Assembly (NCBI GenBank): GCA_019096065.1
Contig: JAGUCH010000002.1
Coordinates: 7,142,501 to 7,206,500, forward strand
Direction of reading: 5' to 3'
DNA: 64,000 nucleotides
DNA from: Paracyclopina nana
Taxonomy: Eukaryota > Arthropoda > Copepoda > Cyclopoida > Cyclopettidae
Shown here: in pieces, positions 1 through 12,300 of the stretch
Position numbering within the stretch: position 1 is the stretch's first letter
Layout: each line of letters starts with the position of its first letter
Notes under the pieces: generated by a model
What the model saw: the letters and a program-made list of their open reading frames with translations, nothing else
Database searches by the model: none
What the model was told of the DNA's origin: nothing
Translations under genes and position numbers: made by a program

Positions 1-1497
1 GCACATGTTCTTCTTGTAGTTGCTGCTGATGCTCATGTTGCTCTTCGAGAGGCTGTTGCAGCTGGCCACCAACCTGATCATCCCTTGGAGGTTCGTTTGA
101 ATTCAAGTGGGTGGCCATGTGCCGCTTTAGAGTACCGCTCCTTGAGCACCTATAGCTGCACCGATCACACTGAAATGGCTTTTCTCCCGAGTGCACCAAT
201 TTGTGCTTCCTCATGTCACGCACAATTTTCCCACATATGGTGCATATCATCGCATGAGCCTAGGCGACAAATCAATTTTGGCTGATGAACATGACAAAGG
301 TAACATAGTCTTCAATTTTTACCTGATGTACACTATCTTGATGGAATTTTAATACTGCTTTCATGGGGAATTTCAGTGGACAGTCGGGACACTGCAGGGT
401 CTGAAACGTGTCAAGGAGTTGAAGTACTTGTCAGTAACGCGCAATAATCATTGAATTACCGAAGACTCTTGAGATGTGTGAATGTCTATGATATGCTTCA
501 TGATTCCAGCGTACGTGAAATTAACTTCCTTTTTGGACTCGCAATCCGGATGAACACAGCGGATCCTATTTTTGTTCTTGGCACTGTACCTGATCCACTT
601 GGGTGTGCACTTTCCAACAGACTGCAAAATAATTGTTTTCAAAAGAAGGAAAAAAGCACAACACTTGGATAGAGCTTACTTTGTGATGATAGTAATACTC
701 TTTTCGGCTCCAAGAACCCCCACACTGCTCGCACACGCACACTTGTTTCTTCTTGTTGTAATCGACAGGTACAATTTTAGGCCGGGGATACTGTGAAAAC
801 TTGGCGGATGAGCTGTCTCCACTGTTGCTGTTAGTATCAAAAGAAGCATCCATGTCTTCATCACTTTCGTGAAAGCTGTTCATGGACGCCAATGGCAGTG
901 TGCTAAAGCTGGGCAATTGTATCAAGTCGAGATCCGAGTTCTATAATGAAAATTGTCGTAAACATGTCTACCCTGATTGCTTAGATATTCCATGCTTACC
1001 TCCTCTTCCTTTTTGGGATGCAAAGCTGAAAACAGATCTGTCTGAAATCTTTCCGGTAAAACCTCATTCAAATGCAAGCTAGCAGACTTCTCACTCAGCA
1101 AGAGGCTTCCTGCTAACCGCTCGCTTAAGGCTATGCACACATCGGGATTGTGGCCAGCTGCTTCGTGTATAGCGTGGAGACTGCAGCAATTTCTGACAAA
1201 TCCTGACACTTCTTCCAGAAGCTGTTCTACCTCAAGCAAGAGTATCCTCGTCAGCTTGGCACGTTCGAGCTCTCGTCCGCTGTCTTTTTGATGAAGGTAT
1301 CGCGACCTCCGCACTAAGTAAGACCACATAGTGGCCTTACATTTCTGGTCGTCCTCCCCATCGTCACTTTTCACCATTTTCTTGGCGAAATCCCCAAGTT
1401 CTTTAATGTCATCCGAGGGCTCTACTTTCACCCCCGTGTTGTCGATGTGGCTGTTGGCAAAGAGCAGGACCTCCTTCACCTCCTCAACGACCTCCAT
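1..1497 (-). CDS. C2H2 zinc-finger protein, 3' end outside window
   Basis: Probable DNA-binding nuclear protein; I do not recognise the orthologue. Five exons read on the minus strand: 1497-1000, 940-680, 621-460, 400-323 and 259 to the left edge, joined by GT-AG introns of 58-63 bp that keep one frame for about 419 residues. The N-terminal half is helical and acidic without a known domain. An unusual finger (CVCEQC) closes exon 2, and C2H2 fingers lie in exon 3 (CVHPDC with HIIDIH), exon 4 (CPDC with HQDSVH) and exon 5, where two are joined by the linker HSGEKPF. The protein then turns Gln/Glu-rich and is still open at base 1. The start at 1497 is the first ATG of the long frame. The frame stays open upstream to 1638, so an upstream exon is possible. 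The exon 5 acceptor (TAG at 261-260) is inferred from frame continuity. Confidence 0.75.
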
Positions 1498-1763
1498 GGT
1501 CTGTCCGATTTTTTGACAGGAGTAGTGGCTTTGTTTACCTTTCAGTTCTAGTAAATAATCAGGCTTCCACGGCTGGCTGCTGCAACAGAAGCCTGCCACA
1601 TAGCCATTCGGGCCGATTTGGCAGCACAAAAACAACTGCTAACCTTGCCTCCATATAGAGATACCAGATTTGGGGCTTTTTACTGTAGTAAATTGACCAA
1701 CGCTAAATTCGCGAACTTTTCTATTTGCATTCTATTTGCGGTGTTTTTATTGTCGACTTAACA

Positions 1764-2642
1764 TTAAAATCCCTTCTCTTTTAATTTACCCACCAATTCA
1801 TCAACATCAGCAACCGTAATACCAGCTTCTCTCACCGGAGGATCTTCCACACTCAACACCTGAGATTTAAGGATATTTCACATCATATCATGTAAGTCAA
1901 AAATGTTACGAAAATTACCTCAACCCGAGGGGAAATGTCCACTCCTATGTCTTTGGGTGACATTTTCTCAATTTTCTTCTTTTTTGCCTTCATGATGTTG
2001 GGCAAAGTGGCATATCGTGGCTCGTTTAAGCGCAGGTCTGCGGACAGCACGCTCGGCAACTGTACAAGAATTGTTTCGAGGCCGCCGTCAACCTCACGGG
2101 TGATGAGCAACTCTTTGTCACCCTTGGGCTCGATTTTGGAACAAAAAACACCCTGAGACCAATCCAGCAGGGCGGCAGTCATTTGCGCTGTCTGATTAGA
2201 GTCATCGTCGATGGCTTGCTTGCCAACCATCACAATATCAGCCTTTTCCTTTTTGGCCAACTCTGAAAGGATCTTGCTTACGTGGATGGGCTGAACTGTC
2301 ATCATGCTTTCAGCGGGAACTTCGACGTGAATTCCTCGATCGGCACCCATGGCCAGGGCAGTTCTGAGCGTTTCCTACAGATACGGGAAAGAAATCATGC
2401 CAAACTGTCATTACTATTACGTTACTTACTTGAGCCTGAGCGGGTCCGCACGAAGCAACAATGATTTCTGAGACAAACTTTTTCTCTTTCATCCGCACTG
2501 CCTCCTCAACAGCAATCTCGTCGAATGGGTTCATCGAATGCTTGACTCCATCGGTCACAACTCCCAGCTTGTCAGGCCTCACACGAATCTTGACGGCATA
2601 GTCAATGACTCTCTTGACACCAACGAGAATTCGGAGACCCAT
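1764..2642 (-). CDS. ETFB: Electron transfer flavoprotein subunit beta
   Basis: Beta subunit of the mitochondrial matrix heterodimer that takes electrons from acyl-CoA and other dehydrogenases and passes them to ETF-ubiquinone oxidoreductase. Exons 2642-2430, 2374-1919 and 1859-1764 give 254 aa, against about 255 in animals. The start [20 protein letters not shown] is typical of the family. The segment [14 protein letters not shown], the motif [13 protein letters not shown] and the C-terminal VEDPP...KLKEKGF match known ETFB. Introns are 55 and 59 bp. There is no cleavable presequence, as expected for this subunit. The gene is divergent from fringe, with 413 bp between the start codons. Nothing looks broken. 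Confidence 0.96.
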
Positions 2643-3055
2643 TTTCCGTGCTTTGCCTCAATGGAAGCCTCAAACTCGTTTTCTAACTTTAGTTCTATCA
2701 GCTGAATTTGTCAAGTAAACAACGCAAAGAAAATTCGTCAAATATCGCAACCTTTCACTGAAGGCAGTGCGACGCTCCCTTAGTTTCGCAATATATCAAA
2801 AGTGATACGGAACTGGAACGGGCCTTTTTTCGGGCCTTTATGATTTGCTATTCTCAACCGTGAAATGCCGAGAAATGACTGCCGGGATTGCGTTGGCATC
2901 ACTCAAGAGATGGTTTCTTGAGGAATTCAGACAATTTGAGCTAATTTAAAGCGATGCGGCCAACCACCGCGAGAGTAGCTGCGCTGCTTCTGTAGCCTTC
3001 TAACGAAGCCAGTTTTGAGCGAGAGGTCGTGAGGGAGAGACATGCACTAGTAATC
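2643..3055. promoter_or_regulatory. Shared upstream region of ETFB and fringe
   Basis: This 413-bp stretch separates two divergent start codons, so it must hold both 5' UTRs and both promoters unless first exons lie elsewhere. I see no clear TATA box or other motif, and promoter function is inferred from position only. Confidence 0.4.
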
Positions 3056-5274
3056 ATGTTTGTCCATCATAAGGACGAGCTGCCTGACGTTTTCCACTTG
3101 AAGCCTCTCAACAACCAGTGCACCTACAAATATGAACATTCAAGCACGGTGATAGGGATCCCTAGCAAACAGACGAACCTTGTGCACAACTGCAATCAGT
3201 GCAATCGGCACTCATTCAGAGTGGACAGTGACAATGAAGAGGCCCTCGGGCCGAGAATGCGGAAACTGTGGAGGCTAAAAAGGCCAAAGTTGCTAGTGCT
3301 GCTAGTGGGCCTGCTGTGCTTTGTCGTAGGCCTCGCTCTACCGTTCATCTACATAGCGACTAAATCATCTGAAGAGCAACCATCAACTTTCTTGAGCAGC
3401 TTTACGAGGTTGTCGCACAGTCCGTTGCTATCTGCGCAGCACAAAATCGGAGACCACCTCTTGCAAAACGTCTTCATAAGCATTAAAACCACCCGCAAGT
3501 ACCATTATCCAAGGCTGATCGTTCAGCTCGAGACGTGGGTGAATCTTGTCAAAAGTCAGGTGAGCTATTTTCCTACATTAATAGACCCCCTCAGTAAAAA
3601 GAGTTTTCGCATCGCGCAGACTTGGTTTTTCACCGATGACTTTGATGCCAATCTGATGGATCGCACCAATGGCCATTTGATCCGCACAAATTGCTCCGAT
3701 AGCCATTCCAGAGTGGCACTGGCATGTAAAATGGGCGCAGAGTTCGATGCATTCCTAAAGTCACACAAGCCGTAAGTGAAATACGCGCGAGTGAGCGGCG
3801 GCAACTTTTGCCCCTAATTACAGCCGCCTAAAACGTGATGTTGTTTTTCAGATGGTGGTGCCACTTTGACGATGACAACTATGTGCACGTTCTGCGACTG
3901 TCCCATTTGCTCCAATCTCACTCCCCTGACCAACCTGTTTATTTGGGTAAGCCGTCCACCGCTCGACCCATAGAAATTTGGGACATCAACGCTCCGCAGG
4001 TAAGCTCCAAGATGACTTGTCAAAAAGCGACAACCAGATGAGAGCCAATTTCGCTTTTCAGAACGTCTCTCAATTTTGGTTCGCGACGGGTGGAGCGGGA
4101 TTTTGCGTATCAAGAACTCTCGCCCTCAAAATGGCACCATACGCTGCGTAAGTGAATTTTGATGCCATGTATATTTTCGGAATGACACATTCGGATTATG
4201 CATCATATTTTAAATAATACATGCGACTTTTGACAATTTTGACCTGCTGCAGCCTTAATTAGGCTGGTTTTTTTTACCAAAAGCATTCCTGGGTTGATAT
4301 CATGGTCGCGTTAATGTGCATATTTTCGAGGCCAAGCAAAAATACCTAGCTAACAAGACGATGATGCCTCCTAAACTACATTCCATTTGCAGCAACGGGA
4401 AATTGGTTCGGACTGGCGAGGAATTTTGGTTTCCCGACGATGTCACCCTCGGCTACATTATCGAGCATTTGCTGCATCACAAAATGACCCAAGTGTCGGG
4501 ATTTCATTCGCACCTCGAGCCCATGAGAAGTGTTCAAGACTTGGACGAGCAAATTTCCTTGTCATACAGCGAGGACAACGTGATAACGCTGGCAGGTCCT
4601 TTTTCCCCAGAAGTTGACCCCACGAGGTATTTAATTTTGGAATTTATTTATATTGCAATTGGTTGCCTTGAAAGATTAAAAATTAGTTAGCTTTCGGGCT
4701 TTGGCTTACGTAGATCTGATAACATTTTTGGCCGATGCTCGCGTCTTTTGTCCGAGCGCACTGATCTTTTTCTAACTTTCCAAGTGTGCGCATGATGCCC
4801 ACGATAGCCGCAAAATTACTTTTTTTAACGGCATAAAATAGCCTTTTGTAACAAAGTTATTCCAACTGCGTTGTGCCGCTCATAAAAAGTTCTATTTTGT
4901 CACTTATTGCTAATGATGGTAGTAGCAGAAATTTTAATGTTGCCAGCACTCTTCTTGATGATTGGTGTCCACAAAGAAAACTGTGAGGCTTTTTGCGATA
5001 AGGATCTTTTTGGTTGGCAGTCAATGATCCGGGCTTCTTAACAAGGTGGCTCACATGCCATCTTGTCAACCGACATAGAAATACTGGAGAAAACCTCTTC
5101 GTTAACATTTTCCAAAAGTTGTCCGAGGAATCCAATTGAGATACTATAAATGTTACCAGACCTACCTCATTGCATTCCTAACTTCTTCAACCCCATTTTT
5201 TATGCTCTTTTTTTAGGTTCTACTCACTCCATTGCCATTTGTATGGAGGGTCGTACTGCCCCAATCAAAAATGA
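3056..5274 (+). CDS. fng: Fringe, beta-1,3-N-acetylglucosaminyltransferase
   Basis: Golgi type II membrane enzyme that adds GlcNAc to O-fucose on Notch EGF repeats and so tunes Delta versus Serrate/Jagged signalling. Six exons (3056-3559, 3620-3771, 3852-3999, 4062-4147, 4393-4626, 5217-5274) give 393 aa, close to Drosophila fringe. A hydrophobic signal anchor lies around residues 77-100. The catalytic domain shows TWFFTDDFD, the metal-binding DDD motif in HFDDDNYV (about 225-227), [13 protein letters not shown] and [10 protein letters not shown]. The last short exon encodes the conserved end [13 protein letters not shown]. Start: the frame opens before 3056, but this is its first ATG. The first intron is 60 bp and has no in-frame stop, so the open frame runs through it. 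An AATAAA signal lies at 5314. Confidence 0.96.
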
Positions 5275-5313
5275 TTTTCTGTTGGCAATTGTGATCTCAT
5301 TATGGTATATTTG

Positions 5314-5319
5314 AATAAA
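5314..5319 (+). terminator. Polyadenylation signal of fringe
   Basis: AATAAA lies 40 bp after the fringe stop codon. It is the only such hexamer close downstream. Confidence 0.6.
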
Positions 5320-5920
5320 AATAATTGTTAGGAACACAACAAGCATTTCCACAGGTAAGTTAAATGAGATAACGGGCTATAAGAAATTATGGGAAGCTTG
5401 ACAGGAAGAAGGAATCGACGTTTTCGGACGGCTGTTCAGCTGGAGTGACGTCATAAACGTGTGAGCGCAGTTGACCCGTGTCTCATTAGAGTTGCAAAAA
5501 AGGGACCTTAAAAAGGGGCCTAAAATAGCCAGCTTCGTCATATGAAACAGCCCTGTTTGGTCTTCCATTCTGTAAACTCTTTCAATTGGTGCTTTGGCCT
5601 TTGGCTTGCCCAAAAGCCAGCCCTGAATTTCAATAATAATGGAATTTCTGGCTAAGGAAATCTTACAATATGGCATGATTACATAAATTAGCCGATTTCT
5701 CTATTCGCGTTTACCCGAGTTGACGACAAAATTTCGAGTTCGCATTCGAGTTTGACGCTTACGTGGTCCGAGCCCAGTTTTGCTTTCTAGCTACTCAGTC
5801 GAGGTAGGCTTTTTTGCTCACGAATAGTCATAGTCAAATGCAGATACTTATAGGGAAGCGAATCGGCGATTTTCACTGTTTTTGAGGTCCGCTCAGTGAA
5901 CTGTGAGCGTAGTTGTTGAC
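5320..5920. other. Intergenic, nothing recognised
   Basis: No conserved coding frame, RNA gene or clear repeat is visible in this 600-bp stretch. Short frames here resemble no known protein. Confidence 0.5.
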
Positions 5921-6256
5921 GGGATATGCAAAATTCGCAACATGCGCAATATACGCAACATGTGCAATATACGCAATATGCGCAACAAACTACTAAAATG
6001 CGCAACATGCGCAACTACTAAAATGCGCAACATGCACAATATCCGTATAGTATCATATTTTTTTCATCATACAGGTTTGATTTTCTAATTATTGACTAAT
6101 TCATGGTAATTAAAAATGTCAGCTTAACAAAAGAGTTTGAAAAAAAATCTTATCTATTTAATAAAATTAAAACTGCTTGATTTTATTACCAACAACATTG
6201 ACATCAAGTTTGTTGCGCATTTTAGTAGCTACTAAAATGTGCAACATGCGCAACAG
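5921..6256. repeat. Fold-back-like repeat with GCGCAACAT units
   Basis: Two blocks of short tandem units of the form ATGCGCAAC with TACTAAAA spacers lie at 5921-6050 and 6210-6256. The second block is partly in reverse orientation (TTGCGCATTTTAGTAG). The left end GGGATATGC resembles the end of the element at 31777 (GGGATATAC), and the units differ from it mainly in AAC versus GAC. This suggests one family. I could not find a target duplication, so the ends are approximate. Confidence 0.55.
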
Positions 6257-6296
6257 CTCAATGCAATCTTTTAAGTTTGATAACAAGTCTTGCTGA

Positions 6297-6480
6297 AAAG
6301 TAGTATAGTTGATAAAATGTAAATAAGCAGCTGACTTTTTTTACAGTCTTATTCTTGCCAAAAAATATAATTGATAAAATGTAAATAAGCAGCTGACTTT
6401 TAATGAAATAGTCTTATTCTCACTAAAAAGCATATTTGACAAAATGAAAATGAGTAGCTGACTTTTATTTTAATGTCAAA
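6297..6480. repeat. Tandem repeat, about 64-bp unit, three copies
   Basis: The unit carries GATAAAATGTAAATAAGC followed by AGCTGACTTTT and TCTTATTC. It occurs three times in a row with mild divergence. Confidence 0.65.
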
Positions 6481-6524
6481 ATCTTATTGAATTTTATGTA
6501 AATTCAAGCTAAAAAAGTCAGCAG

Positions 6525-6900
6525 AGATATGTTCTTGACTCAAAATATGAGGCAAAGTCAAACTCTTGACTAATTTTGAGTTTGCAAGAGAGAAAACTTC
6601 TACTTAACTGCTAATAAAACTCTAAATTCTTGACCAAGTCAATTTTGAGTCAAAATGTCAGTTGCAGCTGATAGTTTGAGTAAACTTGACTCAAAATAAG
6701 AGGCAAAGTCAAACTCTTGACTCATTTTGAATTCGCAAGAGAGAAAACTTGCGCATCGTGCGGTACTTCTACTTAACTGCTACTAAAACTCAAAATTCTT
6801 GACCAAGTCAATTTTGAGTCAAAATATCAGCTGTTGCTGATAAATATGAGGCAACTTGACATAATATGTGAGGCATTGTCAATTTTCTGTTTCATTTTGA
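6525..6900. repeat. Tandem repeat, about 170-190-bp unit
   Basis: The motif ATGAGGCAAAGTCAAACTC and the stretch from TTGACCAAGTCAATTTTGAG to GTCAAAAT recur with the same order and spacing. There are two good copies and a partial third. No coding potential is seen. Confidence 0.6.
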
Positions 6901-7066
6901 GTTCACAAGAGTGCAGACACACATAGCAAGTCTTAAAATGACTTTTTGACTACTTGCTGTTAAGTTATTTTTAAAACTATACAAACAGAAAGTTATTTAA
7001 GACTATTCAGCTTAAAAACAATAATTATTTTCAAAAGCACCTTTGGCAATTGTACCCAGAAACCGT

Positions 7067-7190
7067 GAACACCTCAAAATTTCGTTCCGATCGGAGCTGT
7101 AGTTTGAGCTGTACCTTAGCAAATTTTTTCCAAGAAAAGGTCAGCTGTTGTTGACAGCGAGATACTCATCAAAATTCAGTGCTGTAACTT
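7067..7190 (-). repeat. Dispersed repeat, inverted copy near 45.9 kb
   Basis: The segment holding TTCCGATCGGAGCTGTAGTT and CAGCTGTTGTTGA.AGCGAGATACT matches, in reverse complement, 45897-45979. This copy contains about 40 extra bases in its middle. The family is unknown. Confidence 0.55.
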
Positions 7191-7639
7191 GTGCTCTCCA
7201 TTAAAGAAAGTAGATCTTCTTGCAAAGTAATAGATTTTGATTAGAGTAAAGCGTTCTCATAACTCAGTTCCAAAATAACAACCTTTTGGTGGCCAGACGG
7301 CTCACTGTAAAAGGACATCTTTATTGTCGTCTTGAGTTGGGTGCCGGAAATACTGACACGAGAGCTTTTTGGTGTCGCTAGTGGTCAGGGGGGCTTATTT
7401 GGCTCAAGATTCAAAAATATGCTTTTTAAAAGCAATTGATTTTTATGGACTCATTCAGATGATCTTTTACATGCACTGATTTTGAAGGCGAAAACTGAAG
7501 TTTTTATTCAATTTTCACCCCATACCACACAGAACAAAACACCTCAGCCAGTAATTTGTCGGCTAGGCGCATGTGTTCAGTTTTACAAGAAATTGCAAAT
7601 TATTAATTTTATATTCTCGGAACATATTAGAATGTTCCA

Positions 7640-7735
7640 TAGCCAATGAGCCAGTATGCTATGTGACAATAAGCTAAGTGACAATATGCTTTGTGACAAT
7701 TTGCCATGAGACATTTTGCCATGTGACATTGAGCA
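7640..7735 (+). repeat. Minisatellite, about 16-bp unit
   Basis: About six diverged copies of TATGCTATGTGACAAT lie head to tail immediately before the fold-back element at 7752. Confidence 0.65.
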
Positions 7736-7751
7736 AAGGCCAACCCAGCAG

Positions 7752-8340
7752 GTATATCTGTTCAGCTACGAATCCGCAAAAATACGAAAAGCAAAACTAC
7801 GATCCATAAAACAATGAAATGCTAAACTACGAAAAGCAAAATATCGTAATATCCCAAAAACTACGAATCTAATTTTATAACTACGAAGCTTTAATACACC
7901 ATTATTTTCATTTATATCCTTGTCTACTTCTAATGTAGTTTTTGCTTAAAAATGGGAGCCAGACTATTTTGTTGATGAGCAATAGGATCTCTGGCTTTAA
8001 AATTTGATGACAGGTGTTGCAGGGAGTGTATCAAAAAATGGGCAAAAATGGCTGTTCCACCATTTTCCTTGCTGAACACTATTTCAAGCAAAGTTTTTGT
8101 TTTTGAAGTCAAATATGAATCTGTGTCTGCTAAGAAGTCAACCAAATTAGAAGCTGAACATCAGAACTCTGGGGATTTGACGGATTTTCTCATGCGCGTG
8201 AAAACAGCTTTTTGACCCACCATCGATTCGTAGTTTTTTGGGATCGTGGTTTTGTTTTTCGTCACAATACACTTCGTAGTTTTGTGCATCGTAATTTTGC
8301 TTTTCGTATTTTTGCGGATTCGCAACTGAATAGTACATTC
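7752..8340. mobile_element. Fold-back element with CTACGAA-type ends
   Basis: The ends are inverted repeats. The left begins near TTCAGCTACGAATCCGC and runs through AAAAATACGAAAAGCAAAAC. The right end is its reverse complement with a few changes. Further in, both arms hold short units of the type AAAACTACGAA. The direct repeat ACCCAGCAGG lies at 7743-7752 and again at 8341-8350, which fits a 9-10 bp target-site duplication. No transposase is visible, so the element would be non-autonomous, of Mutator-like or Foldback-like type judging by the duplication length. Confidence 0.75.
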
Positions 8341-8350
8341 ACCCAGCAGG

Positions 8351-9347
8351 GTATATTACTGGATGCTTAAAGGATGTTAGTTTATAGGGCTTAGCGCTAC
8401 TTACAATGGGACATCTGCAATGATCAAAACTTTGGGGGGTTTCGTGGAGCTGGACCCATGCGCGTAGCCAACCACCTAGCTTGTGGGCTCATTTGTCTTG
8501 CCTGCTATAAGAGTGGATTTTGTGTCCGAAATGCCTTCAAATTTCGGTCTTAAGAACGTTTCCCGTTAAGTTCTGTAATATTTAACTTGGATTTCGGTAA
8601 TTACATTTCCGCATGTATTGAAACTAGTTCAACTGAATATCAGAGAGAGCGGCAATCTTGGCTAGTTGAGATCAACGCGAGCCCTCCATATGCAATGCAA
8701 AGGTCGAACTTATCAACTTGGCGAGTCGGAGTGACAGATTTCCTAAAAATTGCGCTACCTATGACTTCGAACACAGTTTCGACCTTTGCAATGTGCGTTG
8801 GATGATTGCCGCTCTTATACTCAAGTTGAACTCTCCCCAAGCTTCCCAAAATGAAAATTTTAACGCGCTCGTTTCCCTCTGCAGTTTGAATTTTGCTGCC
8901 CGACCGCGTCTTTTCTAGAGCTTCTATTGGCTGAGCAACCTGGAGCTACTTTTACGAGCTCTTTTAAAAGGAAATAGATCAATGTGAACGCAATGAAAAG
9001 CGACTCAATAATCATTTCAAACACTTTTTGAAGAGTCTTTTTAAAGTAACTCTTCGAAATGAAACAGCAATACTGAGAATTTATAGCTAACTTTTACTCC
9101 TAAAAAGAAACAATTTTATCCGCCTGTGTGTCTAAAAAGGACTCGGCGGAGTTATTTATAAGTAGTTACTAACTTGGGTACATTTCAATTTATATGTGAG
9201 AAAGCTGGCGTTTTTGGCAGTTTATTGGCTGTTTACTATGCAACAAAAACACTAACAACGCTGTTCGCTAAGACGAAAACAAAAGCCGACAGCTTCAAAG
9301 AAAGAGAATTAATATTGAAAAGGCATTGAAATGTGGAATTGTTCAGC
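8351..9347. other. Upstream region of TRRAP
   Basis: No gene is seen. A small imperfect palindrome lies at about 8645-8820, with inverted copies of GAGCGGCAAT and GCAAAGGTCGAA. The TRRAP promoter and 5' UTR must lie in the distal part, but I see no defining motif. Confidence 0.4.
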
Positions 9348-12300
9348 ATGATGACTAGTTCCGTTGGGGCCCCAGGGTCGGGGTCGATGCCAATCACCTT
9401 GACGATGGGCGACATGGGCCAAGAAGCGACCACCTCTGCCCAACAACTGCAGCAAATGCGAGCTCACATTTTGGTCATCAATGACCCAGCAGCCAAAGAC
9501 GAGGCCAAACTTCAGGCTGCTCAGCTCATATCCGACAGCCTCGATTTGATCCTCACGTCGCCAGAGTACCCAGCCTTCTTGAATCAGTCGCTAGGCGTAT
9601 TCCGAAAGTTTCTCCGAGACGGCTCTCCCCATTTCATAGCGGAGCAGCATGCTCACCAAGTGCGAAAATTGGTGCTTGAAATCATCCAACGACTGCCAGC
9701 CACAGATCACTTGAAGCCGCACACGCCGTCAATTTTGTTGATGGCCTTTGAACTGCTCAAGATTGAAAACGAGGAGAATGTCGTGGTGTGCCTCAAGATC
9801 ATCATTGAGTTGCACAAACAGTTTCGGCCCCAGCATTCCACGGAGATAACGCACTTCCTGCAGTTTGTCAAGTCCATCTACAAAGAGCTGCCTAATCACA
9901 TGAACAAAATCTTTGAGCCGAAAGAGCCTTTGAAAATCAACGACTTATCTGAGCTCAACATTGAGGCTGTTCTCGATGAAACTTTCACAATCACGCCTAT
10001 CAGCACTGGAAAAAAGTCTGCTACTGATGGCACCACACACGTTACTTACAATCTTATTCCCAAGGCAGTTTTATCCCTCAAAGTGCTGCAGGAGCTGCCT
10101 ATTATTGTTGTGCTGATGTACCAGCTGTATAAGCAATACGTGCACCAAGAGGTATCCGAGTTCATACCCCTGATCATGAACACGATCACTCTTCAGCCCA
10201 ACGAGGCACAGCGGCTTCACAAAAACTTCAATCGTGAAGTTTTCGTGGACTTCATGGGAGCCCAAATCAAGACCCTCTCGTTTTTGGCTTACATCATTCG
10301 GCTTTATCAAGAGGTCGTGAGCACTCACAGCACTCTCATGGTCAAAGGCATTTTAAGCTTACTGACTGTCTGCCCCCACGAAGTTGCACACCTGCGAAAA
10401 GAGCTCTTGATAGGTAAGTTTTTTTAACTCTTCTCGCGTAGAAATTAAAAAATTGTGAATTCTATGGCAATTTCAGGCGCGAGGCATATTCTGACAACAG
10501 AGCTCAGAACCAAATTCGTGCCTCACATGGAAAAATTGTTTGACGAAGACATTCTCCTCGGAAAAGGCTGGACTACTCACGAATCGCTAAGGCCCTTGGC
10601 CTACTCTACTCTGGCTGATCTAGTGCACCACGTGAGGCAATCTCTGCCCTTGTCCGATTTAGCAAGAGCAGTATCATTGTTCAGCAAAAATGTTCACGAC
10701 GAGAGCCTGCCCACCAGCATCCAAACAATGTCCTGCAAACTCTTGCTTAACTTGGTGGAATGTATCAAGGCGCGCAGCGAAAAGGAAAATGCCATCGCTA
10801 CAGGAAAAGACCTCTTGATGCAGATGAACGAAGTGTTCGTACTCAAGTTCAAAACTGTGGCGAAGCTCCAACTACCAGTACTAATGGCGAAGCACAAGAG
10901 CCTTCAACAGCAGCAGCTACAGGCTCACCAACAGCTTTTGCAGCCTCAGCCTCCCAGCACGCCAACTACACCCTCGACGCCGAGCTCAGAGTCGATGATC
11001 AAAACTGAGGCCGATCTGAAGCAAGATGTCAAAGCTGAGGACTCGATCAGCCTGTCGCCGGATAGAAAAGCCAAGTTTGGATTTCCTGCATCGCAAGCAC
11101 AAAACTACACCGTGGCTGATTGCAGAGCTTTGGTCAAGACACTCGTTTGTGGGGTGAAGACCATAACCTGGGGCTTAACCTCGGCCAAGTCTGAGGCCGC
11201 GGCGGCCGTCGTTACAGCCGCCAATCAGCCGATTGTTGCGACCCCCGCTGTGAACACACAATTCCAGCCGAAGGAGACCTTGGTCTATATCAGACTTGTC
11301 AAGTGGGCGATGGAGGCCTTGGACGTTTACACCCTCAACACCACACCGGGAACCGGCCAAGCTGTTGCTGCTGTGCAACCTCAAATGGGGGTCGGGAGCG
11401 CTCCCCGAGCGCAGCCTCTCCAACAAACAGTTCGAACTAAAGAAGAAAAGGAAGTGCTTGAGCATTTTGCCGGCGCTTTGAGCCTCCTCAACCCTCAGAC
11501 TTTCCGCGAAGTGTTCACAGAGACAATTGACTTTGTTGTGGAGCGCATATACAAGAACTATGCTTTGCAAATAATGGCCAATTCCTTTTTGGCCAATAAC
11601 GTGCCATCTCCCATCTTTGCTACCATCCTAGTGGAATACTTGCTTGAGCGCATGCACGAGATGGGCAGCAACATGGAGCGCTCCAATTTATACTTGAAGC
11701 TATTCAAGCTCGTTTTTGGCAGCGTTTCATTGTTTGCAGCGGAAAATGAGCAAATGCTCAAACCCCATTTGCATTCAATAGTCAACAAGTCGATGGAGTT
11801 GGCCAAAAGTGCTAAGGAGCCTTACAATTACTTCCTCCTTTTGAGGGCCTTGTTCAGGTCCATTGGTGGGGGCTCCCACGATTTACTGTACCAAGAGTTT
11901 TTGCCTTTGTTGCCAAACTTGTTGCAAGGTCTCAACAGCCTCCAATCTGGCCTGCACAAGCAGCACATGAAAGATCTATTTGTGGAGCTTTGCCTCACCG
12001 TACCAGTGCGTCTGAGCTCATTGTTGCCTTACTTGCCAATGCTGATGGACCCTCTAGTGTCAGCACTCAACGGATCTCAGACCTTGGTCAACCAGGGCCT
12101 GAGAACATTGGAGTTGTGCGTGGACAACCTTCAGCCTGACTTCCTTTATGAGCACATTCAACCCGTAAGGGCTGAGTTGATGCAAGCGCTTTGGCGGACT
12201 CTCAGAAATCAAAACGATCAGGTGAGTACATTGGGTAAATAATGAATGTGTTTCCTCACTAGCCTTTTTTTGTCGTTTCAGATCGCTCATGTTGCTTTCC

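Noticed and set aside
1565-1657. Alternative start MEARLAVVFVL for the left zinc-finger gene
   Set aside because: It is in a different frame from the zinc-finger exons and stops after about 30 codons.
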